A DNA stretch of 64,000 nucleotides from contig CAJTDL010000016.1 in assembly GCA_910575035.1 (NCBI GenBank), positions 33,309-97,308 on the forward strand. The letters run 5' to 3'. Positions within the stretch are counted from its first letter, which is position 1. Every line of letters begins with the position of its first letter. This document shows positions 52,333 to 61,138 of this stretch, piece after piece. This DNA is from Lachnospiraceae bacterium. Its GTDB lineage: Bacteria; Bacillota; Clostridia; Lachnospirales; Lachnospiraceae. The notes beneath the pieces are model-generated. The model worked only from the letters and a program-made list of their open reading frames with translations. It did no database searches and was not told the origin of the DNA. The translations under genes were made by a program, and so were the position numbers.

Positions 52333-52626
52333 TTGGAAAATTTAGATGAATTAAGAGATAGAGCCAAAAAAGAGAAAGGCAGTTATTACATTTTAATGCA
52401 ATTTGCAAATCCTTTGGATATTGCATTTGAATATGGATCTGAATATGGTTTTGAAGAACCCCGAAAAATGCAGACAGAAGTCAGCGACATATTTGTATTT
52501 GAAGTGGATGTGGAGAAGAATTATCGTATGTTATATTATGAGGCTGGCTATGAGGGAAGTTATTCATTTTATACAATAGGCGTTCATAGTTATAGAAGAT
52601 GTAGAGGGGGTTCTGCAGAGGTATAA
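52333..52626 (+). CDS. Small hypothetical protein, probably a 5'-truncated fragment
   Basis: The 97-codon frame begins at TTG 52333, but it is open further upstream from about 52276 (KQKYFGRKNGWDCIAYTLEL) without an ATG or ribosome site. The sequence (YYILMQFANPLDIAFEYGSE, VFEVDVEKNYRMLYYEAGYE) looks like the core of a small alpha/beta protein; I do not recognise it. It follows the LRR/CAP gene by about 245 bases in which I see only a small GGCG-TATAACT-CGCC hairpin. A terminator is at 52750. Confidence 0.4.
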   Translation: MENLDELRDRAKKEKGSYYILMQFANPLDIAFEYGSEYGFEEPRKMQTEVSDIFVFEVDVEKNYRMLYYEAGYEGSYSFYTIGVHSYRRCRGGSAEV

Positions 52627-52749
52627 GAAATAGGAATCGGATCATTTATCGGAAGGGGGCGGGAATCAGACTGGGTGGGATGGAGAAATGGAAAATATAG
52701 GGGAAAATGAGATGAAAAAAGAGGTTTAAAGATTTTGATATTGGAATCA

Positions 52750-52785
52750 AATAGCCTGCCTTACAAACGGGGCGGGCTATTTTCA
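52750..52785 (+). terminator. Rho-independent terminator
   Basis: AATAGCCTGCC (52750-52760) pairs with GGCGGGCTATT (52771-52781) with one mismatch around a 10-base loop, then TT. The rest of 52626-53012 holds no gene I can support. Confidence 0.65.
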
Positions 52786-53011
52786 AATTTTCTGAAGTGA
52801 TTGAAAGTTTATCAAATATTTGAAAGATGCAGCATTTCAGGCAGAGCCTGGCTCTAAGTTAGTGCCTGCTCATTAACTGAAATCATTGATTTATAAGAAA
52901 TTGAGCATATATAGACGCCTTTTCCCTACAAAGATTTTTGCGTATTTATCTATTTCCTTTGCAGTTTCAAAAATGGAATACAACAAAAATCAAGAAATTA
53001 TTTGGTTAGCT

Positions 53012-53425
53012 TCAGGCACCATCCGTAATTTCAAACGGGTGGCCGCTTTCCTGGCCAAACTGGGGAATTTCGATGAAAAGCCTGGTGTAACCGTCGAAAT
53101 TTCCCCGAAGCAGGCTGGCAACGGGGATCATGGAACCATAGGCGGCGTCATGGAAATGGCTAAGCTGGTACCCATTTCAGGTTTTGGGCGGAACGGTTTT
53201 TCATGAAGTCCTGGATCTCCGGTATGGATACGTCCAGCTTCCGGAGCAGGAGGATGGTTTCCAGTATGGAGCTCTGGTGGTAATTATAGCAGCGGTATCC
53301 GTTTTCTGGATTAATAGCGGCAGGTTTGAACAGTCCGATCTCATCATACCACATCAGCGTTTTTTGTTGATGCCGTGGAGCGCTGCAAATTGCCCAATGG
53401 TAAGTAACTTGCTTTTTTCATCCAT
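53012..53425 (-). pseudogene. MerR-family multidrug-type regulator, frameshifted
   Basis: From ATG 53425 the frame reads MDEKSKLLTIGQFAALHGIN and reaches TGA right after a run of six As. One more A would give the typical KTLMWYDEIGLFKPA, which is present in the next frame and continues through ENGYRCYNYHQSS and VSIPEIQDFMKN. A second break then leads to a short C-terminal piece (FHDAAYGSMIPVASLLRGNF) resembling a GyrI-like ligand domain, ending at 53012. The full protein would be about 270 residues, so an internal deletion is also present. It faces the MATE gene, whose promoter still has the MerR layout. Confidence 0.75.
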
Positions 53426-53465
53426 ATTTTTTTCTTCCTGAATTTAAAAAATGTATCATTTTCTA

Positions 53466-53496
53466 TTGACCATACTGTTACTGTACGGTTTATTAT
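53466..53496 (+). promoter_or_regulatory. MerR-type promoter of the MATE gene
   Basis: TTGACC (53466-53471), a 19-base spacer and TATTAT (53491-53496). The spacer and the base before it (CCATACTGTTACTGTACGG) form a dyad centred on the spacer. This is the classic site for a MerR drug sensor such as the broken gene at 53012-53425. Confidence 0.75.
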
Positions 53497-53581
53497 ACTG
53501 TATGGATCAATGAAATACAAGGCGGGAAGCTGGATTTTGCCCATTCGTTCCGTCAGCAGCGATTTTAACAGGAGGAAAGCC

Positions 53582-54913
53582 ATGGAAAAACAAAACGTAT
53601 ATGAAAAGCCTGTAACATTAGGAAATATCCTGAGATTTGCCGTACCCACCATTGCCATGACGGTGTTCATGTCCTTTTATACGATGGTTGACGGCCTGTT
53701 CGTGTCAAATTTGATCGGTACAGACGCACTTTCTGCAATTAATCTTACGGCGCCTGTGATCCAGCTTGTCACAGCGGTCTCGACCATGCTTGCCACTGGG
53801 GGCAGTGCAGTCATTATGAAAAAGATGGGTGAGCAGAAAACGGACGAGGCAAAGGAAGACTTTACATTTCTGATTCTCGTAAATGTCATTGTGGGGATTA
53901 TCATGTGTGCAGCAGGGTATTTTTTCATGGATTCTGTTTTTGCCGGAATGAACCTTTCTGCGGATGTGGAAAGGTATTGTGTGGAGTATTTAAGCCGTTA
54001 TCTGATGTTTACTGTGCCGATCCTTTTGATGAACAACTTTACGCTTTATATGATCGCCGGCGAAAGGGCAGCCCTTTCCCTGATCTGCTCTGTGGCGGGC
54101 GGCATTTTGAATATGGCGCTTGATTATGTGTTGATTGCCGGATTTGATATGGGGATCAGCGGTGCGGCGATTGCAACAGGGCTTGGATATTCCGTGACGG
54201 CGGTGGTTGGCCTGTTTGTTTTCAGCCAGAAAAAGAGCCTGCTGCATTTCAGGAAACCGGTATTCCGCTTGAAAGTCCTTGCAAAGGCAGCCGCAAACGG
54301 ATGCTCTGAGATGGCGTCTGCGCTTGTCACCGGAATCATTACGATGATGTTCAACTGGACAATGCTTCTGTATGTCGGGGAGGACGGCGTGGCGGCGGTG
54401 ACCATCATCATGTATGTGCTGATGTTTGCAAGCTCCCTCTATACGGGGTATTCCTGCGGCGTGGCTCCAATGATAAGCTTCTATCACGGGGAACAGAATT
54501 TCCGAAAGCTGAGGAAGCTGGTTGGGATCAGCATGAAGGTTATCGCGGCAATTTCCGGGATTACAGTTGTGGCTTCCCTGTGTCTGACAAGGCCGCTGGT
54601 TTCTGTTTTCGCCCGCCCGAATAATCTGGTTTATGATCTGGCAGTAACGGGGAACCGAATCTGTACGGCCGCCTTGCTTTTTATCGGATTTAATATTTTT
54701 GCAAGCGGGATGTTTACTGCATTATCCAATGGAATTGTGTCGGCTGTCCTTGCGTTTTCCCGGTCGTTTGTGTTTATGCTTGCCGCCATGCTCACGCTTC
54801 CTTTGGTTCTGGGCGTGAACGGCATCTGGCTGGCAACGCCAGCGGCGGAACTGATGGCGCTTGCCCTGTCTGCCTTTATGTTCCAGAAATATAGAAAAAG
54901 GTATGGATATTAA
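53582..54913 (+). CDS. MATE-family multidrug efflux protein
   Basis: The 443-residue, 12-helix transporter matches MATE Na+/H+-drug antiporters of the DinF/VmrA-like group. Conserved parts include VDGLFVSNLIGTDALSAI near the start of the first half, GGILNMALDYVLI and GYSCGVAPMISFYHGEQN in the second half. It would export cationic compounds or a metabolite. The start is ATG 53582, after AGGAGG; the ATG at 53510 has no ribosome site. Its promoter has a 19-bp spacer, so it was MerR-controlled. With the regulator gene now broken, expression would be either basal or controlled by a related regulator elsewhere. Confidence 0.92.
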   Translation: MEKQNVYEKPVTLGNILRFAVPTIAMTVFMSFYTMVDGLFVSNLIGTDALSAINLTAPVIQLVTAVSTMLATGGSAVIMKKMGEQKTDEAKEDFTFLILVNVIVGIIMCAAGYFFMDSVFAGMNLSADVERYCVEYLSRYLMFTVPILLMNNFTLYMIAGERAALSLICSVAGGILNMALDYVLIAGFDMGISGAAIATGLGYSVTAVVGLFVFSQKKSLLHFRKPVFRLKVLAKAAANGCSEMASALVTGIITMMFNWTMLLYVGEDGVAAVTIIMYVLMFASSLYTGYSCGVAPMISFYHGEQNFRKLRKLVGISMKVIAAISGITVVASLCLTRPLVSVFARPNNLVYDLAVTGNRICTAALLFIGFNIFASGMFTALSNGIVSAVLAFSRSFVFMLAAMLTLPLVLGVNGIWLATPAAELMALALSAFMFQKYRKRYGY

Positions 54914-54941
54914 GGGGAAAATCTGTCCGTTGTAATATTTT

Positions 54942-55047
54942 GCGGCAACAGATAAACATTTTGCAGCAATTAAATTGTTTTGATATTTTTGGCCGGTTAT
55001 TATAAAATGTCAGTCTATGGCAGCGGCAAAAGTTTATCTGTTGCCGC
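54942..55047. repeat. 23-bp inverted repeat with 61-base loop
   Basis: Arm 54942-54964 (GCGGCAACAGATAAAC, then ATTTTGC) is complementary to 55026-55047 (GCAAAAG, then TTTATCTGTTGCCGC) with one unpaired base. It resembles the ends of a small transposon-derived element of about 106 bp, or a long hairpin after the MATE gene. Confidence 0.65.
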
Positions 55048-55076
55048 TGACGGTATAATGACGGGGAGGCGGCGCA

Positions 55077-55250
55077 TTGATCCGCATTGCAATCTGTGAA
55101 AATGAAAAACACACGCCCGGCCATATAAAGGCAATGGCCTTCGGTGTTTTCCGTAAAAAGAACAGGGGAGATCCAACTTCGGGCATTTTCAAAATTATTT
55201 TATCTCTGATGGTAAGCATGTTCCTTGTTGACAAATCAGTTCATTCGTAG
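55077..55250 (+). pseudogene. Response-regulator 5' scrap
   Basis: TTG 55077, after GGGGAGG, opens 57 codons beginning LIRIAICENEKHTPGHIKAM. This recalls the first strand of LytTR-type response regulators (IRIAICDDE), with the second Asp replaced by Asn. The rest (FRKKNRGDPTSGIFKII) has no match I know. The frame ends inside the next promoter. It is probably a relic; a real small peptide is not excluded. Confidence 0.3.
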
Positions 55251-55279
55251 TAAACTGAATTTAGTTTATTACAAATGAA
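55228..55279 (+). promoter_or_regulatory. Promoter and 40-bp palindromic operator of the second BlaI/M56 pair
   Basis: TTGACA (55228-55233), a 17-base spacer and TAAACT (55251-55256). The arms TTCATTCGTAGTAAACT (55240-55256) and AGTTTATTACAAATGAA (55263-55279) are complementary at 15 of 17 positions around GAATTT. The dyad overlaps the -10 and the start region, right for autorepression by the BlaI-like protein. Confidence 0.8.
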
Positions 55280-55294
55280 CAAGGAGGCGGTCGC

Positions 55295-55657
55295 ATGATT
55301 GACACAAATTTAGGGGTTGTGGAATCCCATTTTGCAGATTTGATCTGGCAAAACGAACCCATCCATTCCCGGGAACTGGCAAAGCTTTGTGCAAAGGATC
55401 TGAACTGGAAGCGCCCCACGGCTTATAATGTACTCCGCAAGCTTTGCGAAAAGGGCATATTCCAGAATGAAGGGGGCGTGGTGTCCTCCCTGGTCAGCCG
55501 TCAGGAATTTTATGGCATGCGCGGGGCGCATTTTGTGGAGGAGGCTTTTGACGGTTCCCTTCCGGCTTTCGTTGCCGCATTTACAGCCCGGAAAAAGCTT
55601 TCCGATGCAGAGATCCAGGAGCTGACGGACATTATCCATAACAGAAGGGAGGGGTAG
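55295..55657 (+). CDS. BlaI/MecI-family repressor (second copy)
   Basis: A 120-residue BlaI-type repressor: the winged helix is at about 8-70 (ESHFADLIWQNEPIHSRELA, RPTAYNVLRKLCEKGIF) and the dimerisation tail is LSDAEIQELTDII. It differs strongly from BlaI at 15351 and its operator differs too, so the two pairs are probably insulated. ATG 55295 follows AAGGAGG. The gene ends 2 bases before the M56-type gene, with which it forms the usual two-gene operon. The MATE gene lies upstream in the same direction. Confidence 0.9.
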   Translation: MIDTNLGVVESHFADLIWQNEPIHSRELAKLCAKDLNWKRPTAYNVLRKLCEKGIFQNEGGVVSSLVSRQEFYGMRGAHFVEEAFDGSLPAFVAAFTARKKLSDAEIQELTDIIHNRREG

Positions 55658-55659
55658 CC

Positions 55660-58641
55660 ATGGATGCTTTGTATGGGATCTTCCTGAAGGTGCTTAATAT
55701 GACCCTTACGGCCAGCCTCGTCCTGCTGGCTGTCCTGGCGCTGCGCTTTCTGCTGCGCAAGGCTCCGAAACAGTATTCCTATCTGCTGTGGGGTATTGTG
55801 CTGTTTCGCCTGCTGTGCCCAGCGTCCCTGAACTCTGCCTTTTCTTTGCTGAATCTGGCAGGCCTTCCAGTCAATGGGAGTGGCGAGATCGAATATATTT
55901 CCAGGGAACGGGCAGTTCCAGAAGAGGCGCCGGTTGCCCAGTCAATGCCGATGTATGGCAGCGAGGGAGAAGGATCTGCAACAGGGAGCTCGTCTCCATC
56001 TGTTTCTTCTGTGGCCTCAATCGGGCAGGGGGATGGCACATCCGGGACGGAAATTACGCCAGGCGCAGGCAAGGAGAGCAGCCAGGAAGGCAGATGGGCA
56101 ATGGGCGTCTGGCTTCTTGGGGCTGCCGCCCTGGGGGCTTATAGCATTGGCTCTGTCTGGCGTTTGCACCGCAGAGTGGCATGTTCCATGGTATTACGGG
56201 ACAATATTTACCTGGCAGACTATATCCCCTCCCCCTTTGTGCTGGGATTGCTGCGCCCCAGGATTTACCTGCCTTCTTCTCTAGAGGAAAAGGAACAGGG
56301 CTACATCATCCTCCATGAGCAGTACCATATCCGCAGAAAAGATTATCTGATCAAGCCGCTGGCATTTTTCGCTCTGTGCCTGCATTGGTTCAATCCCTTC
56401 GTGTGGCTTGCCTTTGTGCTGTCTATGAAGGATATGGAGATGAGCTGCGACGAGGCAGTGATGCGGGAAATGGGCGGCGGCATCCGAACGGAATATGCCG
56501 ACTCCCTGCTGCACCTTGCCCTTGGGAAAAGAAGGGTTTCTGGATTCCCGCTGGCATTTGGCGAGGGGGATACAAAAAGCCGGATTAAAAATGTGATACA
56601 CTATAAGAAGCCAGCCGCCGTCGTTGGCATATTGGCAGCGGTTGCCTGCCTGGCCGGGATTTTGTGCCTTGCCACCAACCCGGCTTCCAAGCGGGAAACC
56701 ATGGAATGGGCGAAGCATTTGTCGGTGGAAGATATCGCATCCATCGAGCTTGTGGTGATGCCCCAGGATCCAGATAAGCAGTACAAGGCTTTATCCCCAG
56801 AGGAATTTGCAGGGGCTGTCACCCTGATCAAGCAAAGCAGGGGAAAGTACCTTACAAGCCATGAGGATCTGGAGGGCAGCAGCATTTTGCTCAATATCAC
56901 CTTAAAAGACGGCACAGGGCATCAGGTTTGGAATATGGGAAATACTTACCTGTACATAGACGGCGATTACTATGACGCCGGTTATGCGTGGCTGTCTTCC
57001 TGGAGCCAGCAGTATGGGGAAGGGAATGCCCGGATTCCAGATGGATTTTTTTTAGATGGGGAGAAATTTGCCTCATCAGTAAAATTTCAGGCGGAAATTG
57101 TGGAAATAAATGATTCCAGAATGGTGGTGGAGCCAGTGGAAGGCTCCAGTGAGCTGAATTCTGCGGACAGGATTGTCATTTTCAGTACGTCTGTAAAATC
57201 TTCTGCAGGAACATTGGCAGAGCCCAAGGTGGGCGATCTGGTAGAAATAGAGCATAATGGAACGATTATGGAAAGTTATCCGGCGCAGCTGGGTGAGGTG
57301 TATGGGATTACCCTGCTGGAGGAAGGGGAAGGCCAGGACCCTGCGTCTTCCGAAGGCCAGAGCCGTTCCAATGGGCAGCCGTTGGAGTTAGAAGAAATGG
57401 CAGCGGTCAATGAAGCCATCATGGAGCATAATGGGGATTTTTATGAAAATCCAGACCCAGACGGGTATGATTTCGCCTGTTGCAGCTTTGTAAATTTGGA
57501 AACAGAGTCCTCTGCGCCTGCAATTGGAAGTGAAGATCGAATCGTCACTTATTATGGATGGGCTTATTACGCAGAATATAAATTTTCCCAAACGGACATA
57601 GAGGAGGTGGGAGGTTCCAATATCCCTGTGGCGCTGACCTTTGCATGGGATGAAGATGGCGTCCAGACCCTGAAGGAATATTGGGAGCCATCCGATGGCG
57701 AGGGGTATGAAGCGGATCTTCGTGGGAAGTTCCCGCCGTCTGTTGTGGAGGACACCCTTGACGGCCGGAAATTTGTGGAGCAGCAGGTGAAAAATTGCTA
57801 TGCCCAGGCCATTGCGTCTGCCCAGCTGGATATGGATGCCATCATAGGGCGTTTGCTGAAAGCCATATGTGGAACGCCAAATCCCACATCTTCTTTTGGG
57901 GATTCTGCGCAAGGGGATGGGGGGCTTTCTGACGATTTTGTTTTTGCTTCATCCGGTCCGCAGGATTATATAGACGCCCATAGTATGGAATACCAGAAGT
58001 TGGGCTATTTTGGGGATGCTACCCTGCAATACTGCATAAAACGGTTTGGGCAGGGAAATGAAACTGGGTTGGAAGGGCATATTATGGCAAGGCTTTGCGA
58101 GGGGCTCTTGGACGACAAATGGAACATACCCATAAAAGCGTCTACTGCAGCCACAGGACAGGAATGGTATGATGCGCTAAAGTCAGAAAATGCTAATTTC
58201 CAGGAAAGGCAGATTGAGCCAGGGGAGGAGTTTCCCCTTTCCCTTGTGAAAATTGGCATGCCTGTTTTTCTGCCGCAGAATACAGGGTGGCTCAATAACC
58301 GGACTTGGAAGCAGTCAGCAGAAAACCAGCTGGAAATACAGTATGACGATGCAATCCTGGGGGGGCATTGCACCCTCTGGGCGGGAAAGGGCAGCGAGCC
58401 TGCTCTGCCGGAAGTGGAATACGATGCGGCAAAAGAGGAAAATTGGGAAGGGACGGCTTCTTCTGGGCAAATGGTCTATGTAAAAGTCCAGCAGGCCAAA
58501 GAACATGTGTTGGCCACCTGGGAATATCAGGATTACAAGTTTGCTATTTTTGCAGATTTATCGGAAGGGCATCCGGGAACATCCGGGGATATTGTGTCTG
58601 TTCCAAAGACTGCCCTGGAGATCGTCCGAAATCTGGAGTAA
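55660..58641 (+). CDS. M56/BlaR1-like metalloprotease with a novel large extracellular region
   Basis: The 993-residue protein has BlaR1-like membrane helices with HEQYH (219-223) and the downstream Glu in DMEMSCDEAVM. The protease half ends near residue 345 with a last helix (VVGILAAVACLAGILCLAT). The long extracytoplasmic part (about 350-993) has no STFK, YGN or KTG, so it is not a penicillin sensor. It has a DUF3221-like strand block (AEIVEINDSRMVVEPVEG), a YHATTE-free alpha/beta section and a C-terminal domain (GQMVYVKVQQAKEHVLATWE). A long Ser/Gly-rich loop (105-140) splits the first helices. The signal it detects is unknown. ATG 55660 follows GGGAGGGG. Confidence 0.85.
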   Translation: MDALYGIFLKVLNMTLTASLVLLAVLALRFLLRKAPKQYSYLLWGIVLFRLLCPASLNSAFSLLNLAGLPVNGSGEIEYISRERAVPEEAPVAQSMPMYGSEGEGSATGSSSPSVSSVASIGQGDGTSGTEITPGAGKESSQEGRWAMGVWLLGAAALGAYSIGSVWRLHRRVACSMVLRDNIYLADYIPSPFVLGLLRPRIYLPSSLEEKEQGYIILHEQYHIRRKDYLIKPLAFFALCLHWFNPFVWLAFVLSMKDMEMSCDEAVMREMGGGIRTEYADSLLHLALGKRRVSGFPLAFGEGDTKSRIKNVIHYKKPAAVVGILAAVACLAGILCLATNPASKRETMEWAKHLSVEDIASIELVVMPQDPDKQYKALSPEEFAGAVTLIKQSRGKYLTSHEDLEGSSILLNITLKDGTGHQVWNMGNTYLYIDGDYYDAGYAWLSSWSQQYGEGNARIPDGFFLDGEKFASSVKFQAEIVEINDSRMVVEPVEGSSELNSADRIVIFSTSVKSSAGTLAEPKVGDLVEIEHNGTIMESYPAQLGEVYGITLLEEGEGQDPASSEGQSRSNGQPLELEEMAAVNEAIMEHNGDFYENPDPDGYDFACCSFVNLETESSAPAIGSEDRIVTYYGWAYYAEYKFSQTDIEEVGGSNIPVALTFAWDEDGVQTLKEYWEPSDGEGYEADLRGKFPPSVVEDTLDGRKFVEQQVKNCYAQAIASAQLDMDAIIGRLLKAICGTPNPTSSFGDSAQGDGGLSDDFVFASSGPQDYIDAHSMEYQKLGYFGDATLQYCIKRFGQGNETGLEGHIMARLCEGLLDDKWNIPIKASTAATGQEWYDALKSENANFQERQIEPGEEFPLSLVKIGMPVFLPQNTGWLNNRTWKQSAENQLEIQYDDAILGGHCTLWAGKGSEPALPEVEYDAAKEENWEGTASSGQMVYVKVQQAKEHVLATWEYQDYKFAIFADLSEGHPGTSGDIVSVPKTALEIVRNLE

Positions 58642-58699
58642 GGGAAAAGCAAGGGAAAACGTTTGCAAAGCGGGGGATGCGGGCGGGTTTGCATACGGA

Positions 58700-59505
58700 A
58701 AACATTGTGATAAGATAGACAGCTATAAATACAAGGGCGGTTGCCAACAAGTCATTGCGAATGTGAAAGCCGTCTGGTACCATGAAATATCTTGCAATAC
58801 AGCCAATCAAAATGCCGGCCAGAGCAGAGCAAAGAAATAGGACGCCGCCCTCCCGGAGGACAAACTTTTTTATCTGCTTCTTTGTCATGCCAATGGTGCG
58901 AAGCTGGCCAAACGGATGTATTCTGCCGATAACCGGACAGATAAAACACACCATAGATTACAAGGATACAGGCAAGCAGGATAACTGCCCCCGCCATACC
59001 GTAAAGACAGGCCTTCTGCGTATCCAGGGACAGTGATGCAATAAATTCCTTTGATGGGCTGGCATGCTTTCTTTCAATCCCTGCATTGCTGCATATCTGG
59101 TATATCGCCTCTTTGCAGTCTTTGGCATTAAGATTGGCAGTGTTATGCAGCTTTGCGTACACTTTGTAAGGCAGATCCTTTAGCTTGTTCACATAGTAGG
59201 GTATGGTGTCAAAACCGTCCATTTTGGAGAGGACGCCTGTTTTTGCCTGTATCTGATAGGCGATGCGTTTATCTGCTTTCAGCGTTTTGCCTGTTGGCTG
59301 ATAAGGTTGTAGTAACCTACCTGCTGCCTGTGGGAAAGGGTGTTTTGGGCCTGCTGATGTTGCCCCATTACAAATATAAGTATAGTTCTGGAAGATAAAG
59401 CCGATACGTCGGTGGCGGAACACCGTGAGCTGTTCTTCAGTCAGTGTTTCAAGGCTTTTGCCTTCCGCCTTCACACTGCCCGAAGTAGGCTTTTTAAAGA
59501 TTTTT
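58700..59505 (-). pseudogene. ABC transporter relic: ATPase fragment fused to permease fragment
   Basis: On the minus strand SGSVKAEGKSLETLTEEQLT and [13 protein letters not shown] give the Walker A-to-Q-loop piece of a MacB-type ATPase. It jumps to permease extracytoplasmic sequence (LKDLPYKVYAKLHNTANLN, QKACLYGMAGAVILLACILV). A frameshift near 58935 leads to GQLRTIGMTKKQIKKFVLRE and IGCIARYFMVPDGFHIRND. The signature motif, Walker B and half of the permease are missing. It is related to the intact transporter at 16-19 kb. Its place beside the M56 pair suggests a former resistance operon. Confidence 0.75.
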
Positions 59506-59808
59506 TCTTTTTTCTAAAATGTAGTAAAGATAGAACCGTCCAGCCGTACTTGGCATGTTTTTCAATATAAGTGTGGCGGCTATCTCTGTAATAGGGCGGT
59601 CGAGGTACTCGGCGCAAAGGTTGATTTCCAGGTAAAGCTCGTTCTCTGCATTCCAGATTTCGTGGATGCTGCACCAGCCGTATGCGCCGCGTCCGCTGTC
59701 TGGGGATACGATGATGGCCGGACGGGTAAGCTCTCCATGGTAGAAATACTTATTGAATAAGTCAAACATTTTTTCAGTTTTCTTTACAATTTCGGATATT
59801 TGAAGCAT
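59494..59808 (-). pseudogene. SprT-like domain protein fragment
   Basis: The 104-codon frame from ATG 59808 reads MFDLFNKYFYHGELTRPAII, GAYGWCSIHEIW and LYLEINLCAEYLDRPITEIA. This is the start of the plasmid- or ICE-borne SprT-like metallopeptidase family. The family's zinc motif HExxH should follow at LLHEMVH but here reads LILKNMPSTAG and ends, so the catalytic part is lost. Its end overlaps the ABC relic, marking a recombination junction. Confidence 0.75.
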
Positions 59809-59925
59809 TGCTGTGTCCTTCTTAAAATTATGTTTTAATTCTGTGTGACACAGCTTACATGGATTTTGTGTAAAATCAAGCTTAAATAGATGATTTTAGG
59901 TCAAATTGATCGGCAGGTATATTTA

Positions 59926-60813
59926 CTATGATGGGATAGCCTTAAACCTGTCCTTTAAGTATTCCAAAAGCTGTTGTGCAATAGGAGTAAATATCTGATA
60001 TTTTTTCCATACCAGATAAATTTTTGTTTCAAGTGCTGGTGCCAGCGGGCGAAAAACAAGTCCGCTTCCAGGGCTTGTATCAATGAGGTGCTGAAAAGTC
60101 AGAAGATATCCGAGCCCTTCCTTCACAAATAGGGAGCCATTATAGGACAGTCGGAAAGACCCTTCAAGATGCAGCCTGTCTATTTGACTGCCGCACCATT
60201 TGGAAATATCATGGTTCCAGCCCTGCTCCGAGCAAAAAAGCGGGAGCCCAGCCAGGTCATCGGCACAGACAGCCTGCTTATCTGCGAGAGGGCAGTCTTC
60301 CTTCATGACAACACCCCAAAGATTGGCTTCAGGAAAAGAAAGGGAATGATATTTTGCGGTATTCGGTTCTTCGGCCAGGACAGCAAAATCAATTACGCCT
60401 TTATCCAGTTTTTCCGTGACCTGCTCTGTATCGCCGCTTGTAATGTGGTAACGCAGATCGGAAAAGGTATTTTTAAACTGTTTAATGGCAGAAGCAAGAT
60501 GCCTGATTTGGTAGGATTCCGCCAAACCGAAGTAAACATCCCCGCCCAGAACATCATCCAAAGCAAGAAATTCCGTTGTAATTTTGTCAGCCATTTTTAT
60601 CAAGTCTTCTGCTCGTTTTCGAAGCAAAACACCTTCTTCAGTCAGCTGTATGCTGAAACTATGGCGAGTAAACAGTTTTTTCCCAAGCTCATCTTCAAGT
60701 GCTTTTAACTGCTTGGAGAGAGTAGGCTGGGTGACGTGGAGCAGCTGCGCCGCACGGGTCATGTTTTCTTCTCTTGCCACGGCGAGAAAATATCTCATTG
60801 TCCGTAGTTCCAT
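59926..60813 (-). CDS. LysR-family transcriptional regulator
   Basis: The 295-residue regulator has the N-terminal winged helix (FLAVAREENMTRAAQLLHVT, QPTLSKQLKALEDELGKKLF) and a periplasmic-binding-like effector domain from about residue 90 (GDVYFGLAESYQIRHLA, DFAVLAEEPNT). It resembles regulators placed next to aldehyde/alcohol dehydrogenase and hydrolase clusters. It is divergent from the fragmentary hydrolase and the dehydrogenase at 61798. ATG 60813 follows AGGAGG. The inducer is unknown; a reactive carbonyl or aromatic compound is conceivable from the neighbours, which is inference only. Confidence 0.9.
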   Translation of the reverse strand: MELRTMRYFLAVAREENMTRAAQLLHVTQPTLSKQLKALEDELGKKLFTRHSFSIQLTEEGVLLRKRAEDLIKMADKITTEFLALDDVLGGDVYFGLAESYQIRHLASAIKQFKNTFSDLRYHITSGDTEQVTEKLDKGVIDFAVLAEEPNTAKYHSLSFPEANLWGVVMKEDCPLADKQAVCADDLAGLPLFCSEQGWNHDISKWCGSQIDRLHLEGSFRLSYNGSLFVKEGLGYLLTFQHLIDTSPGSGLVFRPLAPALETKIYLVWKKYQIFTPIAQQLLEYLKDRFKAIPS

Positions 60814-60928
60814 ATTGTCCTCCTGTGATATTCTAAAAATTCATATCATGATATAAATTATAGCCATTAGCGAAATGAAAGTCAAGGGGATATAATACAG
60901 ACATGGCAGGAAGGGGGGCGGTCATACG

Positions 60929-61138
60929 GATGATCTTATTCAGAATCTAAAGGATGCAGGCTGTAGTGCTCAGACCATTGAGAAGGTCTGCAGACTGTAT
61001 GGTGGCGGTCAGGTTCAGGATGCGATTAAAACACTACGGAAACACCGCTGCGGCTTGATGGATAACCTGCATGAAAGTCAGGAAAGGGTTGATTGTCTTG
61101 ATTTTTTAGTATGGCAAATGGAAAAGGAAAGACGATAA
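60929..61138 (+). pseudogene. Small conserved protein, 5' end lost
   Basis: The frame encodes DLIQNLKDAGCSAQTIEKVC, RLYGGGQVQDAIKTLRKHR and ERVDCLDFLVWQMEKERR-stop. This is a helical small protein type I have seen in Lachnospiraceae near transcriptional regulators. No start codon or ribosome site is present in frame upstream (a run of Gly codons precedes it), so it is truncated or fused. It overlaps the next reading frame by 28 bases. Confidence 0.5.
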
